A DNA stretch of 64,000 nucleotides from positions 372,001 through 436,000 of the forward strand of contig NZ_JBELAU010000003.1 in NCBI RefSeq assembly GCF_040253585.1, written 5' to 3'. Below, one piece after another: positions 35,164 through 45,008 of this stretch (position 1 is the stretch's first letter; every line of letters starts with the position of its first letter). This DNA is from Emticicia sp040253585 (GTDB taxonomy: Bacteria > Bacteroidota > Bacteroidia > Cytophagales > Spirosomataceae). The position numbers and the translations under genes are program-made. Below the pieces are notes generated by a model, which worked only from the letters and a program-made list of their open reading frames with translations, was not told the origin of the DNA and searched no databases.

Positions 35164-36438
35164 ATGTATAATAATAAAAAAACTCTACTTATAATAACAG
35201 AGTGCTTGCCATATCCTTTAAACTCTGGAGGCAATATCGCTCAGTTTGAAATGAATGATGCTGTTAGGGGACATTTTAATATCATAATTATTTTTCCACT
35301 CCACAAGGGTCAAGAAAACGATTTCTATGAACTTAAGAAATTATGGGACAATGTAAGTTTTTTTCCATTTTACAATAACAATAAAAATAAGCTACACAAA
35401 CTTATTTACAAAAAGCCTTTAGAATGGTATTACCGTTTGATGAGGAAATTTGTTTTATCTCAAAAAAATCTCTCTAAAATTGACAGTTTTATTTTAAAAA
35501 ATACAAAGATTTTTTCATCAGGTTTTATAGATGTGGAAGGAGAATTTGTGAAGCATGTAAATTCAATTATTGAAAAAAATCATGTGGATATTATTCAAGT
35601 CGAATTTTACGAACTTGTTACACTTGTAACATATTTACCTAAAAATATAAAAAAGATATTTGTAAATCATGAACTAAGATATGTAAGAGAAGAAAGAGAG
35701 CTTGCCTTGTTAACTACACAAATTCCTTATTTAAAATATCTATTTATTAGAAATAGAGGTTATGAGATTTCATTTATGCATGAATATGATCGTATTATTA
35801 CTGTTTCGAATGATGATTGCAAAGAACTTTCATCTTATCTACCTCCAGCAAAACTATATTCCTCCCCTTTAACTATAAAATTACCAACTATTAGTCAGAG
35901 TGATGTAACAAAAACTATAAAAAGTATAATTTTTCTCGGTGGTGAGGAACATTTTCCAAACCATGATGGTGTCCAATGGTTTATAGAAAATTGCTGGAAC
36001 GAAATTAATCAATTGTATCCATTTTTAAATTTTTCGATTGTAGGTAAATGGAGTAAAGAAAGTGAAAAGTATTATTCAAAATATAAAAACATCGTATTTC
36101 ATGGATTTGTTGATGATTTAGGTAATATATTAAGAGATGGAGTTTTTATAGTTCCGATAAGGATTGGGAGTGGGATGAGAATGAAAATTGTTGATGCAGT
36201 TAATTACCAATTACCATTTGTGACTACTTCTATTGGTGTTGAAGGCTTACTTTTTAAAGATAAAAAGGATTGTCTTATTGCCGATGATGTTCAAAGTTTT
36301 ATTGATAGCATAGTAAATCTAATCAAAGATGCGAATCTAAGAGAAAATTTATCAAGAAATGCAAAGGAAACATTGTTTAAGGAATATTCTCACGAAAAAT
36401 TAATCAATAAAAGAATTGAATTATATGATTCTATATAA
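35164..36438 (+). CDS. glycosyltransferase, GT-B fold (family 4-like)
   Basis: The 424-residue protein begins TLLIITECLPYPLNSGGNIA, the donor-side opening of GT4-type transferases. Its C-terminal donor domain has IIFLGGEEHFPNHDGVQWF, FSIVGKWS, HGFVDDLGNIL and the signature IVPIRIGSGMRMKIVDAV then VTTSIGVEGL. The retaining GT-B enzymes use nucleotide-activated sugars at the cytoplasmic face. The acceptor and sugar cannot be read from sequence. It sits between the polymerase and the WbsX-like gene in one rightward unit. Confidence 0.88.
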   Translation: MYNNKKTLLIITECLPYPLNSGGNIAQFEMNDAVRGHFNIIIIFPLHKGQENDFYELKKLWDNVSFFPFYNNNKNKLHKLIYKKPLEWYYRLMRKFVLSQKNLSKIDSFILKNTKIFSSGFIDVEGEFVKHVNSIIEKNHVDIIQVEFYELVTLVTYLPKNIKKIFVNHELRYVREERELALLTTQIPYLKYLFIRNRGYEISFMHEYDRIITVSNDDCKELSSYLPPAKLYSSPLTIKLPTISQSDVTKTIKSIIFLGGEEHFPNHDGVQWFIENCWNEINQLYPFLNFSIVGKWSKESEKYYSKYKNIVFHGFVDDLGNILRDGVFIVPIRIGSGMRMKIVDAVNYQLPFVTTSIGVEGLLFKDKKDCLIADDVQSFIDSIVNLIKDANLRENLSRNAKETLFKEYSHEKLINKRIELYDSI

Positions 36439-36485
36439 TTTTTGTCTCCAAGTAAAAAAATAAATTAGACTTCAAAGCGATAATA

Positions 36486-37574
36486 ATGGAAAATAAATTA
36501 AGAGCATTAGCTATATACTTACCTCAATTTCATCCCATTCCTGAGAATGATTTATGGTGGGGAAAAGGATTTACAGAATGGAGGAATGTTGTAAAGGGAA
36601 AACAAATAGTAAAAGGACAATACCAACCTCATTTACCAGCAGATTTGGGGTTTTATGATTTAAGAATCCCAGAGGTGAGAGAACAACAGGCTGAATTAGC
36701 CAAAGAAAGTGGGATTTATGGTTTTTGTTATTATCATTATTGGTTTAATGGAAAAAGACTATTAGAACGCCCTTTTAATGAGGTATTGAATTCAAAAAAA
36801 CCTGATTTCCCATTTTGTTTATGTTGGGCTAACGAAAATTGGTCAAGGAATTGGGATGGTAAAAGTAACGAAATGTTATTGGAGCAAAAATATTCCAAAG
36901 AAGATGATATTAACCATATTAGATACCTATGTGAAAATGTTTTTCATGATGATAGATATATAAAAGTTGATGGAAAACCTGTATTTATTATTTATAGACC
37001 ATCTCTTTTCAAAAATATAAATGAAACCGCTGAAACTTGGAGAAATGAAGCAAGAAAATATGGCTATAAAGATTTGTATTTAGTATTTTTTTGGTCATTT
37101 GATAGTGGAATTAACCCAAATACAATAGGTTTTGATGCTGCGGCTCAGTTTACACCAAATAAAATGCAATTTGTAAGATTCAAAGCTATAAAAACTGAAT
37201 TAATTCGTAAACTTGGTTTTTTTTCTTCAACACAAAGTAAATACCTTGTAATTGATTATAATGAAGTTGCTGATTTCTATAAAGAAACTTCATACCCTGA
37301 TGATTTTACTTTGTTTCCTTGTGTTACACCAATGTGGGACAACTACGTACGAAGAAGAGAAAAAGGAGGTACAATATTAATAAATTCAACTCCTCAAAAA
37401 TATCATGATTGGTTGGATGCCGTTTGTAAAAATTGGGTTCCTCCTTCTAAAGAAGAAAACTTTATTTTCATAAATGCGTGGAACGAATGGGCCGAAGGGA
37501 ATCATTTAGAACCATGTGAAAAATGGGGTAATAGTTATTTAGATGCAACTCAAAAAGTTTTAAAGAATTATTAA
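36486..37574 (+). CDS. WbsX-like glycosyltransferase / GH99-like domain protein
   Basis: The 362-residue protein has the highly conserved WbsX pattern: ALAIYLPQFHPIPENDLWWG, GFTEWRNV, QPHLPADLGFYDLR, YGFCYYHYWFNGKRLLERP and FCLCWANENWSRNWDG, with ending FINAWNEWAEGNHLEP. These proteins occur in O-antigen and capsule loci and are annotated as glycosyltransferases from context, though the fold resembles glycoside hydrolase family 99. The exact reaction is not established. It is 48 bp after a GT-B transferase gene and 23 bp before a GT2 gene. Confidence 0.88.
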   Translation: MENKLRALAIYLPQFHPIPENDLWWGKGFTEWRNVVKGKQIVKGQYQPHLPADLGFYDLRIPEVREQQAELAKESGIYGFCYYHYWFNGKRLLERPFNEVLNSKKPDFPFCLCWANENWSRNWDGKSNEMLLEQKYSKEDDINHIRYLCENVFHDDRYIKVDGKPVFIIYRPSLFKNINETAETWRNEARKYGYKDLYLVFFWSFDSGINPNTIGFDAAAQFTPNKMQFVRFKAIKTELIRKLGFFSSTQSKYLVIDYNEVADFYKETSYPDDFTLFPCVTPMWDNYVRRREKGGTILINSTPQKYHDWLDAVCKNWVPPSKEENFIFINAWNEWAEGNHLEPCEKWGNSYLDATQKVLKNY

Positions 37575-37596
37575 AAATAATCATTTAGATATAGAT

Positions 37597-38520
37597 ATGA
37601 AAAATGGGTTATCTATAATTATAACATATTATTTTGGGTCAAAGTATATAATGGAATGTATCAACTCAATATACAAATCATATGATACCTCCCTAAGTAA
37701 AATTCAAATGGAGATTATTTTAGTTATAGATTCACCTAATGATAATTCATTTGACTTTAACCAACTAAAAAATTATTATGAGAATAAAGGTAACTTGAAA
37801 ATACTATTTAATGAAAAAAATATTGGAGTTGCCAAATCAAGGAATTTAGGCCTTTTAAATTCAACAAAAAACCATTTTACTATATTAGATCAGGATGATT
37901 TTGTTGATATTAACTATTTCAAAACTATTGAAAATGAAATAAATAATAGTAATGAAGATATTTACTTACTGAATGGTAAATACATATTTGTAAATCAAAA
38001 ATCCGCAAAAATGTTTTACTTTTCACCAAAGTTTACGATAAAAAGCATTTTAATGCAATATACTAATATTATTTCTCCTGGATTAGTCATTTTTAATAAG
38101 AAAAACATAGAAATAGATAACTTGTTTTTTGAGACATCTCCATATTATAGAGGATGCGATGATTGGGCTGCCTATATAAATATTATTCTGAATGTTAAAA
38201 ATTTGAAATTCAAATTTATTAACAAAGTTCTATTTTATTACAGGTTTCATGAAAATAATTATGGTAATAATATAAAAGGTATGATTTATTCTACTCTATC
38301 AGTAATTGATTATTTTTCAAAACAACAAACAAATAATTCTTTAAAAGTATTAAAAAATGCAAGGAGCCGCTATTATTTCCTTTATTTATTAAAAGTTAAA
38401 AAGCACAGTTTGTTAAAGCTTTTTCAATATTATCCAATGTATACATTTGAACATTATTTTACATCATTTTTTAACATTGAGAGATTTAATAGTGTAATTG
38501 CAAAATTGACTAAAAGGTAA
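37597..38520 (+). CDS. glycosyltransferase family 2
   Basis: The 307-residue protein has a GT-A fold: LSIIITYYFGSKYIMECINS, an NEKNIGVAKSRNLGLLNS segment and the metal-binding TILDQDDFVD (D-Q-D-D in place of DADD). A later CDDWAAYINI may hold the catalytic base. Inverting GT2 enzymes add one sugar to the lipid-linked repeat unit. The DNA is strongly AT-rich with many AAT and AAA codons, like its neighbours in the core block. Confidence 0.87.
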   Translation: MKNGLSIIITYYFGSKYIMECINSIYKSYDTSLSKIQMEIILVIDSPNDNSFDFNQLKNYYENKGNLKILFNEKNIGVAKSRNLGLLNSTKNHFTILDQDDFVDINYFKTIENEINNSNEDIYLLNGKYIFVNQKSAKMFYFSPKFTIKSILMQYTNIISPGLVIFNKKNIEIDNLFFETSPYYRGCDDWAAYINIILNVKNLKFKFINKVLFYYRFHENNYGNNIKGMIYSTLSVIDYFSKQQTNNSLKVLKNARSRYYFLYLLKVKKHSLLKLFQYYPMYTFEHYFTSFFNIERFNSVIAKLTKR

Positions 38521-38540
38521 TCTTGTTTTGATTTTCTAAT

Positions 38541-39482
38541 ATGATAAAAAAGCCAATCTTATCAATTTGTATTCCAGCACATGGAAGACTTGAATATGTA
38601 ATCAATACACTTGAAAGTATATTTTCAGTCGAAAATTTAAGAAATGTTGAACTATCAGAATTTGAAGTAATTATTTCAGATAATGATGAAAAAGGAGCAT
38701 TAAAAGTGCTTTCTGAAATATTTAAATATCCCAATTTCAAATATTTCCAAACTGATTGTAAAGGCTTTGAAAATAGTTATTTTGTTTTGACATATGGTAA
38801 TGGTGAATTTTTAAAATTGCACAACAGTCAAGAACTTTGGAATGAGGGTTCATTGTTCAGAGTAATTAATCTAATCAAAAATAATTTGCAAAAAAAACCA
38901 CTCTTATTCTTTACAAGTGGAATTTTACTTAAAGGTGAAATTATTGAAGTTAATACATTTAATGATTTTATTTTTAAAACCTCATATTTTACATCATGGA
39001 GTAATTCATTTGGGATCTGGAATGAAGACTTTAATAAAGTTTCAATAGATTGTATTTTAAATAAATTGTTTCCGCATACTTCTTTATTGGTAACCCAACA
39101 TTATAAACATGAATTTAAAATTGTTGATATTCCATATTTTTCTACTCAGTTTGTAAAGAAGAGAGGTGGTCATAATAAATTCCAAGCATTTACAGTTGAA
39201 TATCCAACGATTGTTACAGATTTATTTAATAAAGGATTAATTACAAAAAAAACTAAAAAAAGAGTTTTTAGAGATTTACTTTGTGAATATTTTCCATTAT
39301 TGTATTTCAACGTAAAAGTTTCCAGAAGAGAAACTTTTAGTTCTGAAGGTTTCGAGCAAAATTTAGAAATTTTCTTTCCGAAAGGTTCCATTTACTTAGT
39401 AGTTTTTTTAAGTTTTATTATACCAATAAAAATCATTTTCCGAAAGATATACTTGAATTATATTTTAAAATCTAAAGATTGA
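38541..39482 (+). CDS. glycosyltransferase family 2-like protein
   Basis: The 313-residue protein opens PILSICIPAHGRLEYVINTL, followed by FEVIISDNDEKG, the two nucleotide-binding landmarks of a GT2 domain. The expected DxD region is less clear: the segment near residue 88 reads TYGNGEFLKLHNSQEL, lacking an aspartate pair, so activity is uncertain. A hydrophobic C-terminal helix (IYLVVFLSFIIPIKIIF) probably tethers it to the membrane. The start is 20 bp after the preceding gene. Confidence 0.72.
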   Translation: MIKKPILSICIPAHGRLEYVINTLESIFSVENLRNVELSEFEVIISDNDEKGALKVLSEIFKYPNFKYFQTDCKGFENSYFVLTYGNGEFLKLHNSQELWNEGSLFRVINLIKNNLQKKPLLFFTSGILLKGEIIEVNTFNDFIFKTSYFTSWSNSFGIWNEDFNKVSIDCILNKLFPHTSLLVTQHYKHEFKIVDIPYFSTQFVKKRGGHNKFQAFTVEYPTIVTDLFNKGLITKKTKKRVFRDLLCEYFPLLYFNVKVSRRETFSSEGFEQNLEIFFPKGSIYLVVFLSFIIPIKIIFRKIYLNYILKSKD

Positions 39483-39823
39483 AATTGATTCTTTATAATC
39501 AGAGTGAAAAGTTTATTTTCTTGTATTTAAATTAAATATGCCGAAAAGTAAAATCAATTCATATGTAAATAAATTATTACATTTAACAAATTGAAAGAAA
39601 TAATTAACAAACTTATAATTTAATTATTAGTTAATATAATAATCTAAGCTATTGTTTTATCAGTTAAACACTTAAATAGTATAGATATATCTTTACAAAA
39701 ATTTATGAACTTAAAAGCTATTTATTGTATAAATAAATTCATCATTATTCCATTTATTACGATATAAAGTTTGTAGAAAAGAGTATTATGAACCAAAAAT
39801 CATAGCATTAAAAATCTATAATC
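39483..39823. other. gene-free AT-rich interval
   Basis: No reading frame of use is present. The DNA is extremely AT-rich with ATG-poor stretches and short inverted TTAAT-type repeats. It probably holds the promoter for the acyltransferase gene; I see no convincing box. Confidence 0.35.
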
Positions 39824-40513
39824 ATGCATTCAATATTAAGTATAATAATTAGTAGACTAAAAAATGAAAAGTTCAAATTTGATAATAAAATACCTATTTC
39901 ATATTTGATTAGATTTTTCATTGAAAGAATAATTATGTTTTTATATGGAAAAATACTTTTCCCTAACAGAAATAGATGTTTTATTCATCCAAGTTCTATC
40001 GTTCGATGTAGATCAAAAATTAGTTTTGGGAACAATTTTACAATCGGAAGGAGTTGCTTTGTTGATGCACTTTCAATAAATGGGTTTAAATGTGGTGAAA
40101 ATGTCTCTATGGGGATTTATACACATGTTTGTCTAACAGGCAGTCTTAAAAATTTAGCTTTGGGAATTTCTATTGGAAATAATGTTGGTTTGGGATCTCA
40201 TGGACACTATGGAAGTGGAGTTGGAGGGTTACAAATAGGTGATGATACTATTATTGGGAATTATGTAAGTTTTCATCCTGAGACGCATAACTACAGCGAT
40301 CTTGATGTTCCAATACGTTTACAAGGTGTGCAAGGAAATGGAATAATTATAGGTAAGAACTGTTGGATTGGAGCTAAAGCGACTTTTCTTGATGGAGCTA
40401 ATGTGGGAGATGGATGTATTGTAGCGGCTGGATCAGTTGTGAAAGGGGAATTTCCTCCAAATACAATTATAGGTGGAGTTCCTGCCAAAGTTTTGAAAAT
40501 GCGTGTTAATTAA
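39824..40513 (+). CDS. left-handed beta-helix acyltransferase
   Basis: The 229-residue protein has hexapeptide repeats from about residue 75 onwards (ISFGNNFTIGRSCFVDA, CGENVSMGIYTHV, IGNNVGLGSHGHYG, IGDDTIIGNYVSF) and the standard end IGKNCWIGAKATFLDGANVG then GSVVKGEFPPNTIIGGVPAK. It belongs to the acetyltransferase group that O-acetylates sugars with acetyl-CoA. The HPETHNY segment with His probably supplies the catalytic base. It is isolated by AT-rich gaps on both sides but runs in the same direction as the locus. Confidence 0.85.
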   Translation: MHSILSIIISRLKNEKFKFDNKIPISYLIRFFIERIIMFLYGKILFPNRNRCFIHPSSIVRCRSKISFGNNFTIGRSCFVDALSINGFKCGENVSMGIYTHVCLTGSLKNLALGISIGNNVGLGSHGHYGSGVGGLQIGDDTIIGNYVSFHPETHNYSDLDVPIRLQGVQGNGIIIGKNCWIGAKATFLDGANVGDGCIVAAGSVVKGEFPPNTIIGGVPAKVLKMRVN

Positions 40514-41274
40514 AATAAATTGTATTAAAATTAAAAAACACATTAAGGTTTGGGGTATGCGTAAGTTGAAGAATATTGATGATTTGAACAATTTTCTTGC
40601 AAAGAAACGATTATTTATTTTTCCTCAACAAAAAAAGTTCCGTAAACATAATTGTTCAAATACAACTAAATAAGAACCAGCATGTGATAATTTAATTATT
40701 AACTATAATGATTTATAGGGAGATTAAATAAAAAAGTCAACTACTTGAATTTACAGAAATAACAAATTAGTCATTTGTTACTTTTCTTTTATAACTCTAT
40801 TTTTTTGAGTTGTCAATTTAGTCTCTGAAATGATGCTATTAATATTATTTTTTTAAATTCTATAGTATAAAATTTGTTTCCAACTAATCTCAACTTTGGT
40901 AGTAAATCTAATTAATAATTAAAAATATTTAGCTTAAATTTTAGTATTTACTTAACAATTTTGTAGGCAAAAAGGTAGTGGTCAAAAAGTCAAGCGTCTA
41001 CAATTTAGTACTTTATTATTATTTCTAAAAAATAATTTAATAACATGATTAAAAAATTAACAATTTATCACTTTTACTTGATTTGTTTTTGTTTAATTCA
41101 AAACAAGTGATATTTGATAACATTTAATTCTTTTGAATTTACAAAATATAAATTTTATAGATCCAAAGGAACATATCAATTTGTTTTTATTTTGAATTTA
41201 TTTGTTCCAATAAAATTTATTCGGATGAAAATAAATGTCAAGTACTTCTAAAGCCTTGAAAATAAATAAAATCC
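40514..41274. other. 761-bp AT-rich interval, one short unsupported reading frame
   Basis: The DNA is very AT-rich. A 38-codon frame (40557-40673, Lys-rich, starts MRKLKNIDDLNNF) follows the acyltransferase but has no sign of selection that I can see. A partial inverted repeat lies near 41064-41120 (TATCACTTTTACTTG with a related AAGTGATATTTGATA). The gap separates the AT-rich core block from the precursor block. Confidence 0.35.
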
Positions 41275-42363
41275 ATGAAAATAGCAATAATAGGTACAAG
41301 GGGTATTCCAAATAACTATGGTGGTTTTGAACAGTTTGCTGAATATTTAGCCGATGGTTTGGTTAAAAGAGGGGTTCAGGTCACTGTTTACAATAGCCAT
41401 AGTCATCCTTTTCAAGAAAAAGTTTGGAGAGGGGTAAATATTATTCACTGTTATGATCCAGAAGATAAGTATGGAACTGTTGGACAGTTTGTATATGACT
41501 TGAATTGTATCTTAGATTCAAGGAAGCGAGACTTTGATATAATCTTACAGTTAGGCTACACAAGCAGTACTATTTGGGGTTGGTTATTACCTTCAAAACC
41601 AGTAATTACTACAAATATGGATGGTTTAGAATGGAAACGTAGTAAATACTCAAAACCAGTTCAAAAATTTTTACAATTTGCTGAGTATTTAGGTACAAAA
41701 TTTAGTGATTACTGGATTGCTGATTCTATTGGAATACAACAATACCTCACTGATAAGTATCAATTAAAGTCAACGTATATTCCCTATGGAGCATTTGTTT
41801 TTGAAAATCCCGAAAGCAAAGCATTAGCAAATTATAAAGTTGAATCTTATCAATATGATATGTTGATTGCTCGTTTAGAGCCTGAAAATAATATTGAGAC
41901 AATACTTGATGGGGTCGTAAAATCATCAGTTAAACGTCCTTTTTTGGTTATAGGTAAACATGAAACCAATTATGGTAATTATTTAAAAAATAAGTTTAGC
42001 AATACTCCAACGATCCATTTTATTGGTGGTATTTATGATATTAATGTTTTGAATAATTTGCGTTATTATTCAAATATCTATTTTCATGGACACTCAGTAG
42101 GTGGTACTAATCCATCACTCTTGGAGGCGATGGCTTCAAATGCTTTGATTTGTGCAAATCAAAATAAATTTAATTCAACAATATTAGGAAATGATTCATT
42201 CTACTTCTCTAATTCTGATGAAGTAGCAAATATTCTTGAAACCAAAGTAAAACAAAACGAACTTATAAAGACAACAACTAACATTGAGAAAATTAAAAAA
42301 ATATATTCTTGGGAAATTATTATCGAACAATATCTATTACATTTTAAAGAAATTATAAACTAA
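41275..42363 (+). CDS. glycosyltransferase with DUF1972 N-terminal domain (family 4/rhamnosyltransferase-like)
   Basis: The 362-residue protein begins MKIAIIGTRGIPNNYGGFEQ, the diagnostic opening of DUF1972, which precedes a GT-B glycosyltransferase domain (LIARLEPENNIETILDG, HFIGGIYD, FHGHSVGGTNPSLLEAMAS with the donor-binding Glu). Proteins of this type often add rhamnose or related sugars, and the dTDP-rhamnose genes follow directly from 42403. That match supports a rhamnosyltransferase guess, although the sugar is not shown by sequence. Confidence 0.87.
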   Translation: MKIAIIGTRGIPNNYGGFEQFAEYLADGLVKRGVQVTVYNSHSHPFQEKVWRGVNIIHCYDPEDKYGTVGQFVYDLNCILDSRKRDFDIILQLGYTSSTIWGWLLPSKPVITTNMDGLEWKRSKYSKPVQKFLQFAEYLGTKFSDYWIADSIGIQQYLTDKYQLKSTYIPYGAFVFENPESKALANYKVESYQYDMLIARLEPENNIETILDGVVKSSVKRPFLVIGKHETNYGNYLKNKFSNTPTIHFIGGIYDINVLNNLRYYSNIYFHGHSVGGTNPSLLEAMASNALICANQNKFNSTILGNDSFYFSNSDEVANILETKVKQNELIKTTTNIEKIKKIYSWEIIIEQYLLHFKEIIN

Positions 42364-42402
42364 AGATAACTCTAATAGACCAAATCTAAATTTTAACTTA
42401 CC

Positions 42403-42939
42403 ATGAAAACAATTAAAACCACCTTACAAGGGGTTTACATTATTGAACCCAATATCTTCAAAGACGAAAGAGGATACTTCTTTGAGTCCTTTAATGCCGA
42501 AACTTGGAAAAAACTTGAATTACCCCATTCATTCGTCCAAGATAATCAATCTTTTTCAACAAAGGGAGTATTACGTGGTCTTCATTTTCAAACAGGAGAA
42601 CACGCACAAGGGAAACTGGTTCGTGTTATTATGGGTAGAGTATTAGATATTGCGGTTGATATACGTCCCGACTCTCCAACGTTTGGTAAATACGAGTTTT
42701 TTGAATTAGACGCCGCTTCTAATCGCATGGTTTACATACCAGTCGGATTTGCTCATGGCTTTTTAGCTTTAGAAGATAGCATTTTTAGTTATAAATGTAC
42801 GGCGGGCTATAATAAAGCAGCCGAAGCTGGTATTATTTGGAATGACCCAACACTTCAAATAGAATGGCCCGTTTCTAACCCAAACGTATCAGAAAAAGAT
42901 ATGCTTTTACCAACTTTTAGCTCTTTTTTCAACTTATAA
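42403..42939 (+). CDS. rfbC: dTDP-4-dehydrorhamnose 3,5-epimerase
   Basis: RfbC (RmlC) epimerises C3 and C5 of the 4-keto-6-deoxyglucose intermediate. The 178-residue cupin has IIEPNIFKDERGYFFESF, the catalytic His in GVLRGLHFQ, AVDIRPDSPTFGKYE and VGFAHGFLALED with a Tyr in CTAGYNKAAEAGI. Length and motifs are standard. It is the first gene of the order rfbC-B-A-D, spaced 23 bp from rfbB. Confidence 0.96.
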   Translation: MKTIKTTLQGVYIIEPNIFKDERGYFFESFNAETWKKLELPHSFVQDNQSFSTKGVLRGLHFQTGEHAQGKLVRVIMGRVLDIAVDIRPDSPTFGKYEFFELDAASNRMVYIPVGFAHGFLALEDSIFSYKCTAGYNKAAEAGIIWNDPTLQIEWPVSNPNVSEKDMLLPTFSSFFNL

Positions 42940-42962
42940 TTAGCCATAAATTACCAAAGAAA

Positions 42963-44015
42963 ATGAAAAAGATTTTAATCACAGGCGGAGCAGGCTTTAT
43001 TGGCTCCCATGTTGTTCGTTTGTTTGTAACACAATATCCCAATTATCAAATCTTCAATTTAGATAAATTAACATACGCTGGAAATTTAGCTAACCTAACA
43101 GATATTGCCAATGCTCCAAATTATACTTTTGTAAAAGGAGACATTGTAGATGCTGATTTTATCAATGAATTATTTGAAACGCAACAGTTTGACGGCATTA
43201 TTCATTTGGCGGCAGAATCTCATGTTGACCGCTCTATCACTGAACCAATGGCGTTTGTGATGACCAATGTAGTAGGTACTTGTAATTTATTAAATGCTGC
43301 TAAAAATACATGGAAAGCTTCGGGATATGAAGGAAAACGCTTTTACCACGTATCAACTGATGAAGTTTACGGAGAATTACATAACCCAGAAGATTTTTTC
43401 TTAGAAACTACACCTTATGACCCTCGTTCGCCTTACTCTGCCTCTAAGGCATCTTCCGACCACTTTGTAAGAGCGTATGGCAATACTTATAAACTACCTG
43501 TTGTGATTACCAACTGTTCTAATAATTATGGTCCAAATCATTTCCCTGAGAAATTATTACCATTGATGATTAACAATATATTACACAATCGACCACTTCC
43601 TGTTTATGGAAAAGGTGAGAATGTAAGAGACTGGTTGTTTGTGGTTGATCATGCTCGTGCAATTGATATGGTTTATCATACAGGAAAAGAAGGAGAAACC
43701 TACAACATAGGAGGCTTTAATGAATGGAAAAATATTGATATCGTTCGTTTGGTCTGTAAAACGATGGACAGCAAATTAGGTCGTCCAGAAGGAACTTCGG
43801 AGCAATTAATCACTTACGTAACTGATCGTGCAGGGCATGACTTACGTTATGCTATTGATGCTACCAAAATTATGAACGAATTAGGTTGGAAACCATCGCT
43901 TCAATTTGAAGAAGGATTAGAAAAAACCGTTGACTGGTTTTTAAATAACCAAGAATGGTTAGACAATATTACGTCGGGAAATTATAAGGAATATTACGAC
44001 AAAATGTATTCGTAA
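42963..44015 (+). CDS. rfbB: dTDP-glucose 4,6-dehydratase
   Basis: RfbB (RmlB) converts dTDP-glucose to dTDP-4-keto-6-deoxyglucose using bound NAD. The 350-residue extended SDR has ITGGAGFIGSHVVRLF, HLAAESHVDRSI, the HVSTDEVYGEL segment with Thr-Asp-Glu, and the catalytic YSASKASSDH. CSNNYGPNHFPEKLLPLMI and VRDWLFVVDHA are also canonical. It supplies the intermediate for the other rfb enzymes. Confidence 0.97.
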   Translation: MKKILITGGAGFIGSHVVRLFVTQYPNYQIFNLDKLTYAGNLANLTDIANAPNYTFVKGDIVDADFINELFETQQFDGIIHLAAESHVDRSITEPMAFVMTNVVGTCNLLNAAKNTWKASGYEGKRFYHVSTDEVYGELHNPEDFFLETTPYDPRSPYSASKASSDHFVRAYGNTYKLPVVITNCSNNYGPNHFPEKLLPLMINNILHNRPLPVYGKGENVRDWLFVVDHARAIDMVYHTGKEGETYNIGGFNEWKNIDIVRLVCKTMDSKLGRPEGTSEQLITYVTDRAGHDLRYAIDATKIMNELGWKPSLQFEEGLEKTVDWFLNNQEWLDNITSGNYKEYYDKMYS

Positions 44016-44111
44016 AGTCACTTACCCCTCATCTAACTATCGTTGGTCAAATCTGACAAACTTTTTAACACAAAAAATATAAATAATAAACACTCCTCCG
44101 GAGTTACAGCT

Positions 44112-44972
44112 ATGAAAGGCATCATTTTAGCGGGTGGGTCAGGAACAAGATTACACCCTTTAACGTTGGCAGTAAGTAAGCAGTTAATGCCTATTTATGA
44201 TAAACCAATGATCTATTATCCTCTGTCGATTTTAATGTTGGCAGGAATTAAAGAAATTTTAATTATCTCTACTCCTCATGATTTGCCTAATTTTAAGAAG
44301 TTATTAGGGGATGGCTCGCAGATAGGATGTCGTTTTGAATATGCAGAACAACCCCTTCCTAATGGACTTGCTCAGGCATTTGTGATTGGAGAAGAATTTA
44401 TTGGTGACGATAAAGTAGCCCTTGTATTAGGTGATAATATTTTTTACGGAAGTGGGTTAAGTAAATTATTGCAAGCAAATAACGACCCCATAGGAGGTGT
44501 AGTTTATGCGTACCAAGTGCACGACCCTGAACGCTATGGAGTAGTTGAATTTGACGAAGATTTCAATGTACTTTCAATTGAAGAAAAGCCTGAAGTACCT
44601 AAATCAAATTATGCAGTTCCTGGCTTGTATTTCTACGATAATTCGGTTGTTGAAATTGCCAAAAATATAGCTCCATCGCCAAGAGGAGAATATGAAATTA
44701 CGGATGTAAACAAAGAATACCTTCGTCAGGGAAAATTAAAAGTGGGCGTATTGAATAGAGGAACAGCTTGGTTAGACACAGGCACATTTACTTCTTTAAT
44801 GCAAGCAGGGCAATTTGTTCAAGTACTCGAAGAAAGACAAGGATTGAAAGTTGGTTGCATTGAAGAAGTGGCTTACAGAATGGGTTTTATTGATGCAGAG
44901 CAATTAAGTGTTATTGCTAAGCCTTTAGTTAAAAGCGGTTACGGGAAATATCTATTAGATATGTTAAAATAA
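44112..44972 (+). CDS. rfbA: glucose-1-phosphate thymidylyltransferase
   Basis: RfbA (RmlA) makes dTDP-glucose from glucose-1-phosphate and dTTP, the first step of the pathway. The start is the ATG at 44112 (MKGIILAGGSGTRLHPLT); the in-frame extension to 44043 encodes a non-conserved basic leader. Other hallmarks are KQLMPIYDKPMIYYPLSIL, EQPLPNGLAQAF, ALVLGDNIFYG and RGTAWLDTGTF. At 286 residues it is typical. It continues the rfb gene order with a 97-bp gap after rfbB. Confidence 0.97.
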   Translation: MKGIILAGGSGTRLHPLTLAVSKQLMPIYDKPMIYYPLSILMLAGIKEILIISTPHDLPNFKKLLGDGSQIGCRFEYAEQPLPNGLAQAFVIGEEFIGDDKVALVLGDNIFYGSGLSKLLQANNDPIGGVVYAYQVHDPERYGVVEFDEDFNVLSIEEKPEVPKSNYAVPGLYFYDNSVVEIAKNIAPSPRGEYEITDVNKEYLRQGKLKVGVLNRGTAWLDTGTFTSLMQAGQFVQVLEERQGLKVGCIEEVAYRMGFIDAEQLSVIAKPLVKSGYGKYLLDMLK

Positions 44973-45008
44973 AAGAAATACGAAATACTCTTAAAAAATT
45001 ACATAATT

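Noticed and set aside
44043..44111. N-terminal extension of rfbA
   Set aside because: Every RmlA begins MKGIILAGG-like at the ATG at 44112; the extra residues are basic and unconserved.
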